Positions 12,407 to 23,478 of a stretch of DNA of 64,000 nt are shown piece after piece (positions within the stretch are counted from its first letter, which is position 1; each line of letters starts with the position of its first letter). The notes below the pieces were generated by a model that worked only from the letters and a program-made list of their open reading frames with translations, was not told where the DNA came from and ran no database searches. Position numbers and translations under genes: made by a program. This DNA comes from Conchocele bisecta (lineage: Eukaryota > Mollusca > Bivalvia > Lucinida > Thyasiridae): positions 39,280,242-39,344,241 of the forward strand of contig CM055277.1 of NCBI GenBank assembly GCA_029237695.1, given 5' to 3'.

Positions 12407-13610
12407 CTATGTTTGTTTATTAGTGTTTAACGGCCTATCAACAGTAAAGGTCATGTAAGGCCGGGCAAACAGGTTCAATCCCATTTTAACCTGCTGCATT
12501 GGGGGGGAAAATCCCAAAATCAGAACGGAATATTTACATCGAGAACAAATATATTCAGTCCTGAAATTAGCATAACCTGACCTGGTGTCAGGTCCATACC
12601 ACACCAAGTCACTTGGCCCCTTCCCCTAAAATAGGATTACGAATATCGTTTGTTTGTTTGTTTATTAGTGTTTAATGGCCTATCAACAGCTAAGGTCATG
12701 TAAGGCCGGACAAACCGGTTTGATCCCATTTTAACCTGCTGCATTGGGGGGAAAATCCCAAAATCAGAACGGAATATTTACGTCGAGAACAAATATATTC
12801 AGCCCTGAAATTAGAATAACCCGACCTGGTGCCAGGTCCATACCACACCAAAGTCACTTGGCCGCTTCCCCTAAAATAAGATTACGAATATCGTAATACT
12901 CACATAAGGGGTATAACCAGATTCAACTGTCACATACAAAATGCCAAAGATGTATGTGAGGGCCAAACCAGGTCTCCAGTCGGGATTCCGGTAAGGACGT
13001 TTGTTTGTTTATTGGTGTTTAACGGCCTATCAACAGCTATGGTCATGTAAGGCCGGGCAAACGTGTTCGATCCCGTTTTAACCTGCTGCATTGGGGGGAA
13101 AATTCCAAAATCAGAACTGAATATTTACATCGAGAAACAATATATTCAGCCCTGAAATTAGAATAACCTGACCTGGTGGCAGGTCCATACCACACCAAAG
13201 TCACTTGGCCCCTTCCCCTAAAATAGTTTTGTTCGTTTATTGGTGTTTAACGGCCTATCAACAGCTAAGGTCATGTAAGGCCGGGCAAACGGGTTCGATC
13301 CCGTTTTAACCTGCTGCATTGGGGGGAAAATTCCAAAATCAGAACTGAATATTTACATCGAGAAACAATATATTCAGCCCTGAAATTAGAATAACCTGAC
13401 CTGGTGGCAGGTCCATACCACACCAAAGTCACTTGTCCCCTAAAATAGAATAACGAATAATCGTAATACTTACATAAGGGATTCAACTGTCACATACAAA
13501 ATGCCAAAGACATATGTGAGGGCCAAACCAGGTCTCCAATCAGAATTCCGGTAAGGATGAACCCCGATCGTTAAATTACCCATTGCGTGCTCCCACCTGC
13601 CACCCACCAA
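12407..13610 (+). repeat. Cluster of four TTTAACGGCCTATC-family copies
   Basis: Copies begin near 12407, 12647, 12997 and 13227, each with GTTTGTTTATTAGTGTTTAA-like starts, AAGGTCATGTAAGGCCGG, AACCTGCTGCATTGGGGG, ATATTCAGCCCTGAAATTAG and GGTCCATACCACACCA. The first and third lack the 3' part; the second and fourth run on to GGCCAAACCAGGTCTCC, and the fourth to CACCTGCCACCCAC. The same family occurs at 10561 and 19021. There is no TIR or protein coding; a SINE-like or MITE-like origin is unresolved. Confidence 0.75.
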
Positions 13611-13677
13611 TGGGTTAACCCCACAGACCTCTATCGCAATGTTAGCAAACAGTGTAAATCTAGTAGCCTATTTCAAT

Positions 13678-14155
13678 GTTGAGTGAGTGAGTGAGTGAAT
13701 AGGGTTTAACGTCCGCTTTTCTGACATAGAGGTACAAGCCTCAGGGAGTCTACACGCAGACGGGTCAACGGGGTCGAGTCCCGTATCCACCTGTCCAAGG
13801 GGGGTAAATCCCAACTTCAGAACTCAATATTTACAATCAAAATATATATTCAGTCCTGAAATTAGAACAACCTGATCTGGTGCCAGGCCCTCGCCACACC
13901 AGCATCATTTATCCCATCCCTAAAAGAATAAAAGGTTTAGCACTAAATCTTACTTTTATATGGGGGCATAACCGACTCAACTCTCACATACAAGAAAGCC
14001 AAAAATGTACATGAGGGCCAAATCCGGTATAGTGGGTTCCGGAAAGTATGAACCCAATCGTTAAGCCAGTTTAGTCGCCTTTTACGACAAGCAATGGCTA
14101 CTGCAGCACTATTCTCAGGATCAGTTGATCTCGCCCCGGTGCCTGCACGGGGCTC
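13678..14155 (+). repeat. AGTCGCCTTTTACGAC-family repeat, copy 1
   Basis: Starts with (GAGT)n and AATAGGGTTTAACGTC and ends AGTCGCCTTTTACGACAAGC then GGATCAGTTGATC. The middle (CTGAAATTAGAACAACCTGA, CTCACATACAAGAAAGCC) parallels the TTTAACGG family, so the two are distant relatives. It is close to the copy at 17659. Confidence 0.72.
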
Positions 14156-14234
14156 AATGTTGATGATCGTAACGAGACGTCTCATCAGGCACTGTACTGT
14201 TATTGTGGACAGTTTATAAGTTTTTATGAATTTG

Positions 14235-14828
14235 TTACTGTTCTGTAGCCTATTTCACCAACATTGCAAAGTCTACTTATCTAGTGAAGTATACTTTGAG
14301 GGAGAAATTTTGAATTTTAGGATAAATTTATTTATTTTTATTATACTGAATTTATTACATTATCACAGCCATTTTGGCAGTGATAATGTAATAAATTCAG
14401 TATAATAATTCTGCATACTTGTAATCATCAAATATATGCAGTGGTTAGTTCTATTTGAAATAACGCATTTTGGTAAAAATAAATGATTACTCCCTCAAAG
14501 TACACTTTGCTAGACAAGTATACCGGGTACTTTGCAATTTTGATGAAATCGGCTACAGTTCTGTTCTGACAGATGATAAATATAAATACAAATCAGCTGG
14601 ATCAGTCTAATGGGGCCTTGCGGTTGGAGTTCAATCGCCTGTCGCCATATTCACATATTGTGTACACTCATGTATGCCCATGTTCGAACGCCAACACTTT
14701 ACAATTCGCAATGGAACCAAAAGTATAGTTCTATATGACATAATGCATTTCGGAAAAAATAAATGATTACTCCATCAAAGTATACTTTGCTAGAAAAGTA
14801 TACTTTGCAATGTTGGTGAAATAGGCTA
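14235..14828. mobile_element. Foldback MITE of the AAAGTATACTTT family, plus a partial second copy
   Basis: 14246-14575 has inverted ends (TAGCCTATTTCACCAACATT and its complement near 14550-14572), internal CTCCCTCAAAGTA / TACTTTGAGGGAG, and a central hairpin of TTATACTGAATTTATTACAT with its complement (about 14341-14405). 14705-14828 repeats only the right half. Full copies occur at 16441 and 37938. Confidence 0.75.
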
Positions 14829-15091
14829 CAGATTAATGAAATAGTCTGGTAATATTCCATTCCAAAACATAGGAGTGTAAGGGTTAATGTCCTTTAATAG
14901 ATTTTTTCTCAGTGAGACGCGATTCTCATGTGCTGCCAATGCATGTTTTTGTTAAGAAGTTAATAATGAAAAATCCTAGTCGACAATATTTGTTAAGAGT
15001 TATGATGAGAAAACGTAGGCCGGCCTCACTATAGGCAAAACAATTCTATACTGAACACATGACGTACAGGTATATATGTGACTGCAGAACT
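14829..15091. other. Short unassigned stretch with one CATGTGCTGCCA motif
   Basis: At 14919-14960 the sequence GATTCTCATGTGCTGCCAAT followed by GCATGTTTTTGTTAAGAA matches the dispersed motif concentrated at 43.9-48.8 kb. Nothing else was seen. Confidence 0.4.
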
Positions 15092-15335
15092 GGGGGGCGT
15101 TTTACTAAACATTGTACGACTAAAATGTTCGCAAGTGCAAAATTATGATAGTCTGTAAATTTCACATTAACACTGTTTTCTTGTAAAGAAGTATTGGATT
15201 TACATTTATTGAGCATAGGCTGCATATGCAGCCTATGCTCAATAAATGTAAATCCATCAATGAAAATTCCAGCCGATCCTCAATTTGCACTTACGAACAT
15301 TTTAGTCGTACAAAGTTTAGTGAAACGGGCCCCTG
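15092..15335. mobile_element. Foldback MITE (TTTAGTCGTACAAAG family), copy 1
   Basis: The entire element is an imperfect palindrome: ends GCGTTTTACTAAAC / GTTTAGTGAAACGGGC, next to TGTACGACTAAAATGTTCG and its inverse. The centre, 15196-15255, is a perfect 60-bp palindrome about GCAT|ATGC. Related copies lie at 19253 and 49465. Confidence 0.82.
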
Positions 15336-16015
15336 GGTCTCATTGGATTTGTGACCAGTGTAATTCCTGATCAAATAGCACTCTGCTGTAGCTTGATAAT
15401 GATCTACATTTCTTGTTGGAAGCATGGCGGGTGTTTCATTGATGGTGTTTCATTGATGGTGAATACAGCCCTTCCAGCAGTGAAAAAAAATATAGGACAC
15501 TATATCTGGCCTCCCAACACCCCTTCTAGCCAGCCGCGTTCCACCACAAATCATTTATTTGTGCAAATAAGTCATCTACCTTAACTTATTACATTAAAAA
15601 AGGGATTTTTGAAAAACAATTAAGAATGAATTGGCACACATCATGGTACTACATAAATTAATTTTGTTGAAATGATGTCAACATCACATTAATAAATACT
15701 TATGGATGTCCTTTAAATTGCATGATGAATTTAGTGCAACAAATTTAACAAAAAAGTTCTATTTTAACCAAAGAAAAAGCCACCTTTTGCTTACCCAAAA
15801 AATATATAGGAATTATAGGAATTTTGCCCAAAATATAGGATATTATAGCACATTTTGAAAAAGTCTGAAAAGTATAGGAATTATAGGACCGCTGGAAGGG
15901 CTGTCAGAATAGTGCAGATCCTGATTAGCCTGTGGATGGACAGGCTGATCTGGATCTACGCTGGTCGCAAAACCCATAAGCCCCATTTCTCCAGTCAGAG
16001 CCACATATGAGAATA
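15336..16015. mobile_element. GGTCGCAAAACCCAT MITE interrupted by a CAGCCCTTCCAGC element
   Basis: 15336-15464 and 15905-16015 are the two halves of the MITE family seen whole at 20385-20640 (the ends resemble CTCATTGGATTTGTGACCAG and its inverse). Between them, 15467-15902 begins CAGCCCTTCCAGC and ends GCTGGAAGGGCTG (a 13-bp TIR) with internal TATAGGA / TATTATAGGA subterminal repeats. That insert is a separate small DNA element of about 435 bp. Confidence 0.72.
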
Positions 16016-16189
16016 AATAATATTTGTAATCAACAGGGATTATGTTCGCGTTATACAACCAAGAACATTCAATACACAGTTATACCAGGACATATGATAG
16101 GACAGTAATATGACAGGACAAAACAAAAATTGACTTAATGACCAGTGTAACAATACAGATGGAAGACCTGTAACACAAAAAAAAAGAAG

Positions 16190-16360
16190 ACCATTAACAA
16201 AAATCCATTACCCCACCCATTTGGTCTCATACAGTACTATGTTCTGTATAAATAGAACATAGTACTGTATAAGACCAAGTGGGTGGAATAATATATAAAT
16301 AGAACATATATTAGTACTGTACGAGACCAAGTGGGTGGGATAATGGATTTTTTAATGGGC
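16190..16360. repeat. Inverted repeat around ATAGAACATAGTACTGTA
   Basis: CCACCCATTTGGTCTCATAC at 16214-16233 is answered by inverted GACCAAGTGGGTGG twice (about 16283 and 16324), with AGTACTATGTTCT / AGAACATAGTACT arms between. A potential hairpin with a duplicated right arm. Confidence 0.6.
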
Positions 16361-16440
16361 ATTTGTTTGTGTCACAGGTCCAAGTCATCCACCTGTGTGT
16401 AGCACCACATCAGCCTGCACATCTGCACATCTGCACATCT

Positions 16441-16756
16441 GCACATCTGTAGCCTATTTCATCAACATTGAAAAGTATACTTTAGTAGAAAAGTATACTT
16501 TGAGGGAGAAATTTTCATTTTTTTTTTATATTTATTAATTTTTATTATACGGAATTTATTACATTATCACAGCCATTTAATGGCTGTGATAATGTAATAA
16601 ATTCAGTATAATAATTCTGCATACTTTTAATCATGAAATATATGCATTTGTTAGTTCTATGTGAAATTATGTATTTCAGGAAAAATAAATGATTACTCCC
16701 TCAAAGTATACTTTGGTAGTAAAGTATACTTTGAAATGTTGATGAAATAGGCTACA
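16441..16756. mobile_element. Foldback MITE of the AAAGTATACTTT family, full copy
   Basis: About 315 bp from TGTAGCCTATTTCATCAACA to its inverted form ending GATGAAATAGGCTACA, with a central dyad around AATGGCTGTGATAATGT. It is the cleanest copy and the reference for reading the interrupted one at 37938-39045. Confidence 0.8.
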
Positions 16757-17299
16757 GATATGGTGTTACACTGATCTCTTCAGTTTGTGGAGCTTCTAAA
16801 AAATATGATTGTGGGAGCCGATCAGGAGCTACACTGGTTAAAAACTAGATAAGGTCCTTTGCTTGTGTCAGGTCACATACAATTTCATATACACAGTACT
16901 TGGGTTGACGAGTTCAGATGGAAATACAATTGCACGAGTTGGTACACCAAACAAACAACACAATATAATACATTTACCGTAATTACTCTAAAATATTCGG
17001 ACACCAATATGTGAGCAAACAGTGTAGTCTGCACTATTTTCCATTTTCACAGAATGCTTCGGAGGCCTTATTGGACAACATAATCATCTTGATAAATGTT
17101 TATGACACTTATAACAATTGGTTTTGGTGTCCGAATATTTAGGGTAATTACGGTAAGTGGGATTCAACAGCACCCAATATTTTCACAACTTGATTGATCA
17201 GTAGTAAGAAGGGTGTTGCAGTAGACCCTACATGGGCCCATGTGCCAAAGTCCACAACTTTCACAGACATAAGCATAGTTTCGTGAATTTCTCACAGCA
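16757..17299. other. Unassigned stretch
   Basis: No gene or clear repeat. A motif TTGGTGTCCGAATATTTAGG with an inverse partner (ATATTCGGACACCAATATG at 16993) brackets about 140 bases at 16980-17155, possibly a decayed small TIR element. The 11340-11505 region carries related GTCCGAATA words. Confidence 0.35.
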
Positions 17300-18121
17300 T
17301 TATAGAGGTCCATTAGTTTGTTTTTGATTGTTTGTTTGTTGGGGTACTAAATCCCATATATTACCTGTACAAGTACATGTTCAAGTACATGTACAAATGG
17401 GGGAAAGATCCCAAAATCAGAACTCGGTATTTACAATAAAAACAAATAATTCAGCCCTGAAATCAGAATAATCCTGATCTGATGCCAGGTCCTCGCCACA
17501 CCAGAATCACATGGCCCCCTCCCAAAGCAGTAGGATCAGTAATAATCTTATTACTTTTATAATGGGCAATAACCCAATTCAACTCCCAGGTAACAAAAGA
17601 GCCAAAGATAAAAACGTACATGATGGCCAAACCAGGCAAAACGCGATTCCTATACGGAGGAGTGAGTGAGTGAGTGAATAGGGTTTAACGTCTGCTTTTC
17701 TGACATAGAGGTACAAGCCTCAGGGAGTCTACACGCAGACGGGTCAACGGGGTCGTGTCCCGTATCCACCTGTCCAAGGGGGGTAAATCCCAACTTCAGA
17801 ACTCAATATTTACAATCAAAATATATATTCAGTCCTGAAATTAGAACAACCTGATCTGGTGCCAGGCCCTCGCCACACCAGCATCATTTATCCCAACCCC
17901 TAAAAGTAATAGGATTAGCGCTAATCTTACTTTTATATATGGGGCATAGCCTGACTCAGCTCTCACATACAAAAAAGCCAAAAATGTACATGAGGGCCAA
18001 ATCCGGTATAGTGGGTTCCGGAAAGTATGAACCCAATCGTTAAGCCAGTTTAGTCGCCTTTTACGACAAGCAATGGCTACTGCAGCACTATTCTCAGGAT
18101 CAGTTGATCCCGCCCCGGTGC
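17300..18121 (+). repeat. Two related repeats, the second an AGTCGCCTTTTACGAC copy
   Basis: 17300-17655 is a diverged TTTAACGG-type copy (ATTCAGCCCTGAAATCAGAA, CCTCGCCACACCAGAATCAC). 17659-18121 is nearly the same as 13678-14155, from the GAGTGAGTGAG start to GATCAGTTGATCCCGCCCCG. The two sit head to tail. Confidence 0.7.
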
Positions 18122-19020
18122 CACTTAAATTGTTTAAGTATACTGTGCATAGAAAATATGAAACAGTACATCCGAAAACTAGATTGGTCAGTAAGGAGGC
18201 TTACGGAATACCCCTCGCGTGGGCCCAGGTACCCCTACGGTTAATTTACGCCGCCGCGTTCGCCCTACCAACCACCCACAGAGATCCATTAGAAGAATGT
18301 TGTATACTGGTATGTGAAATATTAATGTGTTTCACGGGCGGTGGGTCATAGATTTGTCACAGTATGATAGAGGACCATTCGGCGAATGCACGTGTTAAAT
18401 ATTATTTTCACCACTAGATTTGTCAGTCTTTAATGCAGAAGTCAAAATTATGCAACATGCACAGATCTATATGCAAATATAGAGATACAATAAGGCAGAA
18501 CATGTTTAAACACTGGCCCATACCTAGATAACTTTATGTTATCCTAAACAAATGAGATAATATCAACTTGAAAATATGCAATTTTGGTACAAGCTACAAT
18601 TTAACAATGGTCGGCCCATCAGAACTATCACATTGTTGTCAAATCATCGTCGTGAAGCTGCTGAATTGTGTGTGTGACTGTGCAAACAAACGAAAAACAA
18701 CTAAACAAGAACATAGCAAACAAAACAATCTAATAATTTGTTCGTAAAGCACAAGAATATGCTCCTTCAGCATACAGTACTGGGTACTCGAAAATAACGC
18801 AGCACAGTCTGAACTTGAATTGGACAGTTGGTTCACGAGGGATCTCGTTTGAAAAATGGGACTTAAATTTCTATGGCAGCCATCTTGGACAGGTTCAATT
18901 TGATCAAATCCAAAAATGCTTACCCATAGATCAGCCTTAACCCTTTCAACAGATCATGAAGCCAACATTTGCAAACACTGTATACCCAGATAAAACCAGT
19001 TTACGGGCCCTTTATCAGTA
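18122..19020. other. Unassigned stretch with a tandem-core head fragment
   Basis: 18174-18240 (AACTAGATTGGTCAGTAAGG, GGCTTACGGAATACCCC) matches the head of the element at 24957. The rest has nothing I can assign. Confidence 0.4.
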
Positions 19021-19560
19021 AGTTTGTTTGTTTGTTTATTGGTGTTTAACGGCCTATCAACAGCTAAGGTCATTTAAGGCCGGGCAAACAGGTTCGATCC
19101 CGTTTTAACCTGCTGCATTGGGGGGGAAAATCCCAAAATCAGAATGGAATATTTACATCGAGAAAAAATATATTCAGCACTCACATAAGGGGTATGACCA
19201 GATTCAACTGTCACATACAAAATGCCAAAGACGTATGTGACGGCCAAACCAGGGGCCCATTTCACTAAACTTCTTGCGACTAAAATGTTCGTAAGCGCAA
19301 ATTTAGGATCGTTTAGAAATTTCAATTGATGGATTTACATTTATTGAGCACAGGCTGCAAATGCAGCCTATGCTCAAAAAATGTAAATCCAATAATTGTT
19401 TACAAGAAAACAGTGTTGATGTGCAAATTAGACTATCATAATTTTGCACTTACATTTTAGTCGTACAAAGTTTAGTGAAACGGCCCCCAGGTCTCCAGTC
19501 GGGATGAACCCTGATCGTTACATTACCCATCGCATGCTCCCACCTGCCACCCACTTTATC
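19021..19560 (+). repeat. TTTAACGGCCTATC copy with a foldback MITE inside
   Basis: 19021-19252 and 19488-19560 are consecutive parts of the family (GGCCAAACCAG and AGGTCTCCAGTCGGGATG), as shown by the uninterrupted copies at 12956 and 13520. The insertion at 19253-19487 is a 235-bp foldback MITE of the TTTAGTCGTACAAAG family, starting GGGCCCATTTCACTAAAC, with CAG on both sides as a 3-bp target duplication. Confidence 0.78.
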
Positions 19561-19735
19561 AGTTAGAGTCACTTGACCTTGTGTTCTAATTGGGCCTCTG
19601 ACTGCTAAAATTGCACATACGATGTTTGCGACTATATGTAGCATGGCTAGTATAACGCCAGATCAGCGTTACTGACATTGGTCCACTTGCCTGTGCTACG
19701 AGGCTTTTGTCTGATCTAACAATACTGGTATAGGC

Positions 19736-20118
19736 CTGAGCTCCAGATAAGGAATTTGTAATCGAGTATTGTCACTCCATCATTTCTGAAGCAATTGGGA
19801 ATTTCAAAATTTGAATTGGGTAAAATAAAATCACACTACTGTTTACACATCAACAGACAGCAATTATTGAATGGTTTGCTTTGAAATGAAAAGATGTCTT
19901 GGCAGTTCATTAGAATTGTCTCCTTGGAGACAATTCTAATGAAATACCAAGATGTGTTTTCATGAAAAAATAAGGAAAAATATGCTATATCTGTGGTATG
20001 TTTATTGTTTTCTGCAGCATGATAAAGGTACCACAACTTTTTCATTGCTTTTTGATACTCGCTACTTCTGATTTCAATTGGGTATTTAAGCAAATAGGCA
20101 GCTTATCTGGAGCTCTGG
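19736..20118. mobile_element. hAT-type MITE (GAGCTCCAGATAA family) with 8-bp target duplication
   Basis: The ends are CTGAGCTCCAGATAAGG and CTTATCTGGAGCTCTGG, flanked on both sides by GTATAGGC (19728-19735 and 20119-20126). An 8-bp duplication is the hAT signature. Internally, GAATTGTCTCCTTGGAGACA starts a near-perfect hairpin at about 19913-19936. Related copies lie at 23306, 28600, 34472 and 36540. Confidence 0.82.
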
Positions 20119-20384
20119 GTATAGGCAATGAGACAAGCATCATGTTATTGTACCCACACAAGTAACAATATGTGTGATTTTTCATGAAAAATATATAACA
20201 TGGATCGATTGACTTTGTTCATATACATGTACAAACTTAGTGACAAGACATCATGCAATTTATAAAAGACACAATGTTGGCAAACATCAAAATCCATAGA
20301 AGTTTAAAACGTTCTGGAGAACAACAAAGTATATGTTAGTACATGGAGCATCACTATCACCTTTCCAGCCTATCAGTGAGGGAA

Positions 20385-20640
20385 TACTGTATGGCTGTCA
20401 CTGGAGAAATGGGGCTTATAGGATTTGTGACCTGTGCAGCTCCAGATCAAACAGTACCCTCCTGTAGCCTGATAGCGATCTATATTCATTGTCAGAAACA
20501 TGACGGATGTTTCATTGACGGAATGGCGAATAGTGCAGATCCTGATCAGACTGTGCGGATGCACAGGCTGATCTGGATCTACACTGGTCGCAAAACCCAT
20601 AAGTCCCATTTCTCCTGTCACAGACACATATATGAACGGG
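20385..20640. mobile_element. GGTCGCAAAACCCAT MITE, complete copy
   Basis: Inverted ends of about 45 bp: GTCACTGGAGAAATGGGGCT at the left and AGTCCCATTTCTCCTGTCAC at the right, then TTTGTGACCTGTGCAG / CTACACTGGTCGCAAAA. The body has CCTGTAGCCTGATAGCGATC and GTTTCATTGACGGAATGGCG. Open frames on both strands here are a consequence of the symmetry. Confidence 0.8.
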
Positions 20641-21540
20641 AGTTTAATGTCACAATTGACAAACACAAAAACAATAACACAAGTGATTCTGCAAGTGAGG
20701 TATGCAAATGGTTCTTTTGATTTAAAAAAAATAGTAAATTGGTTTGTTTATATTGCTTGGAAACCAGCTGTGTCAAAACAAATGAACACTCACCATAACA
20801 ATTCCAACCTGTGTAGTGGTATTGGCAAACAGTGTAGATCCAGATGAGCCGGCTCATAACGAGCCGTCTCATCAGGATCTGCACTTTTTGCAAGTAATTT
20901 TTTGAGAGTGAAAACATCCCATTTTCATAAATGGACTAGTATGAAAAACATTTTGTAACGATTGGATTGGTTGCAAAATGAACATATCAAAATACATTCC
21001 AATTACTTAAGGGTGAAAGGGTTAAAGTCATCGTCTCAAATGGTTTCTCATATCCAATATTGTTTGTGTCCTGCAAGGCAAAGCACATACATTGTATATC
21101 AATAAACAGCACCATTTTACATCGCACAACTTTTCAAAAACAAATGTTATATTCAAGTATATACCATCAGAAATTGTGATAAACAGGGGAGATAATTTGG
21201 TTTGGCATAATTTGGCATTTTCGATATACAGTACCAGTAAGGAAAAATATATTTCTTGTTTGCTGTGAAATGAGCATACTATACCATAGTTTAATTCAGT
21301 AAATTTTTTTTAGTAACCACCGATTTTCACAATAACTAGCATTTGCAAATCTAGTTATTTTTCAGTATAATTGTAAACTTTTTTCTACCAATCTAATTTT
21401 TTTTCCAGGCGACTTATAATAGGTACTATCCAACGATTGGGTTAAGAAATCTAAAATTAAACTAATTTTTTGCGAATCTGTTTCATCAATTTTTGGGTAA
21501 ATCTGAATACCCAGTGCCTTTAAAAAACCTTACAATGTGC
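20641..21540. other. Stretch with one MITE fragment, otherwise unassigned
   Basis: 20815-20895 holds a fragment related to the GGTCGCAAAACCCAT family (GTAGATCCAGATGAGCCGGC). The remainder is AT-rich with no assignable content. Confidence 0.35.
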
Positions 21541-21544
21541 ATGA

Positions 21545-22692
21545 CTACCGGTACTGTCTGTTTCACGAAATCTGCCCAAATTTTACGGCCATATAAACAA
21601 TGCAAAAACAGTATTATTTTCGATAATATTAAATTTTATCAAAATTTAAGAATGAGCTTTTTATTTCGTGAAATTTGGTCAAATATTGATTTTATTACGA
21701 AACGAGATGGCCGCGGCCGCGGCCCGCATGTCGAGCCCGCCGAGGCATTCGATGTTCTCAGAGTGTATTTATTTGAAGTTTGATGCCCAATAAGCATACA
21801 AAGTTTCAAGCAAATCTGACAGATAGTAGGTATGTGAAAACTTTAACGTAAATTTTGACAGAAACTTTAACACAAACTTCTAAGTCATTTGACCTTGACA
21901 TAGGGGCACAGGGGCCGCATGAGTGGGACACAGAATGAATATATGGATGATGACTAATAAGCATATGAAGTTTCAAGTCAATGTGACTTAGGACTGCAGA
22001 GATACAAGGTATTTAAAAACTTTTAACGCAGATTTCGGAACGCAAACTTCTAAGTCATTTGACCTTGACCTTGGGCACAGGGGCCGCATGAGTGGGATAC
22101 AGCATGAATATATGGATCATGACTAATAAGCATATGAAGTTTCAAGTCAATGTGACTTAGGACTGCACAGATATAAGGTATTTAAAAACTTTAACGCAGA
22201 TTTTGGAAAATAAAACTTCTAAGTCATTTGACCTTGACCTTGGACACAGGGGCCGCATGAGTGGGATACAGCATGAATATATGGATCGTGAATAATAAGC
22301 ATATGAAGTTTCAAGTCAATGTGACTTAGGACTGCACATATATAAGGTATTTAAAAACTTTAACGCAGATTTCGGACGCACAGACGCACGGACGTCATTG
22401 TGATCATTATGTCTCGCTTTCCGCAAGCGGGCTCGACAAAAATGATTTGTCTATGGGAATTTAAAATGAGGAAAAAGGAGGTAGACGAGTTGTGGGAGGA
22501 GTCTGAAAAAAAATAATATTTGGAAACCGACTCGGAAACCTGGCTAGATCAATATTTGACCAAATTTCACGAAATAAAAAGAAGGCTCATTCTTAAATTT
22601 TCCTTTAATTTAATATTAGCGAAAAAGATATAGTTTTTTAATTGTTTATATAGCCGAAAAAAGTTGGGCAGCTATCGTGAAACAGACAGTAG
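21545..22692. mobile_element. Long-TIR element around a tandem-core repeat
   Basis: About 145 bases at 21545-21690 (ACTGTCTGTTTCACGA ... GTGAAATTTGGTCAAATATT) recur inverted at 22548-22692. Between them lie GCGGCCGCGGCCCGCATG and about four units of 170-180 bp (AAGTCATTTGACCTTGACCT, GGGGCCGCATGAGTGGGA, AAGCATATGAAGTTTCAAGT), then GACGCACAGACGCACGGACG and CGCAAGCGGGCTCGACAAA. Apparently a tandem-core element sits inside an older foldback element. Confidence 0.7.
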
Positions 22693-22801
22693 CATCGCTA
22701 GCTTATGTTTGTTTAATAAATAATTGTAGCTACATAATTAGAATACACTCTATCTCGGTATATAACATATATATAATTATTTATAAACAGCAAGTCTCAT
22801 T

Positions 22802-22925
22802 CGAAAGACCAGTGGGATGGAAAACTATTTTTTATGCCTAAGGCCAGGTTTGAACCCACAACCTCTGGCATTGAAGTCCGGTGCTCTAACCTCTCGGCCA
22901 CAACCCATCCCAGCTAAAACAAGAA
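22802..22925 (-). repeat. tRNA-derived SINE head (minus strand)
   Basis: On the minus strand it reads GTGGCCGAGAGGTTAGAGCA (an A-box-like region) and, about 35 bases on, GTGGGTTCAAACCTGG (a B-box-like region). It resembles the pol III promoter of a tRNA but lacks a foldable cloverleaf. The GACCAGTGGGATGGAAAACT flank recurs at 33850 and 45068. Confidence 0.6.
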
Positions 22926-23305
22926 AGCATGGACAGAAAGACAGATGTATCAAGAGCCGCAGAGAAACAAATTATGAAGATGAACAAAATTATTATTTTG
23001 AAAAGTGGTATAATTATACAACAGAGTAAATCGAAACAATGTTTGCCTGTACCACACTGGACAAACACCAGTAACACATGGTAGAACTTGTCTACTGGAC
23101 ACACTGAACATCTGTGTGTGTTTGGTTTTGAGGGTTTTTTCATTAATAGTTATCCCCATTAGTGATTCATATATAAAGCACAAAAATGTGCATTAGAGTT
23201 CTCCTACGCCTGCTTTACATTGGATGGCCAGTGTACAGCTTCTACTGTACTACATGGTTGAATGCTTGTCATTTGTCTAACATACAGTAGTAAGTGAAGG
23301 GAACA
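22926..23305. other. Unassigned stretch
   Basis: No repeat or gene recognised. Confidence 0.3.
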
Positions 23306-23478
23306 GTCAGAGCTCCAGATAACTTTTGTATCTAAATAATGTTGTACCCCCATATTTCAAATCCATGCGTATTTTACTTTTACAAATGTATTATTGATTT
23401 TCTTCCTTATTAAATAGGGAACAAATGATAAAAAATGAAAAAAATTTAATAAAAACTTATTTGGGCTGCAAAAACTAA

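Noticed and set aside
20343..20720. 125-residue plus and 97-residue minus open frames over the same bases
   Set aside because: The region is a MITE with long inverted ends, so both strands look alike; no splice or family support.
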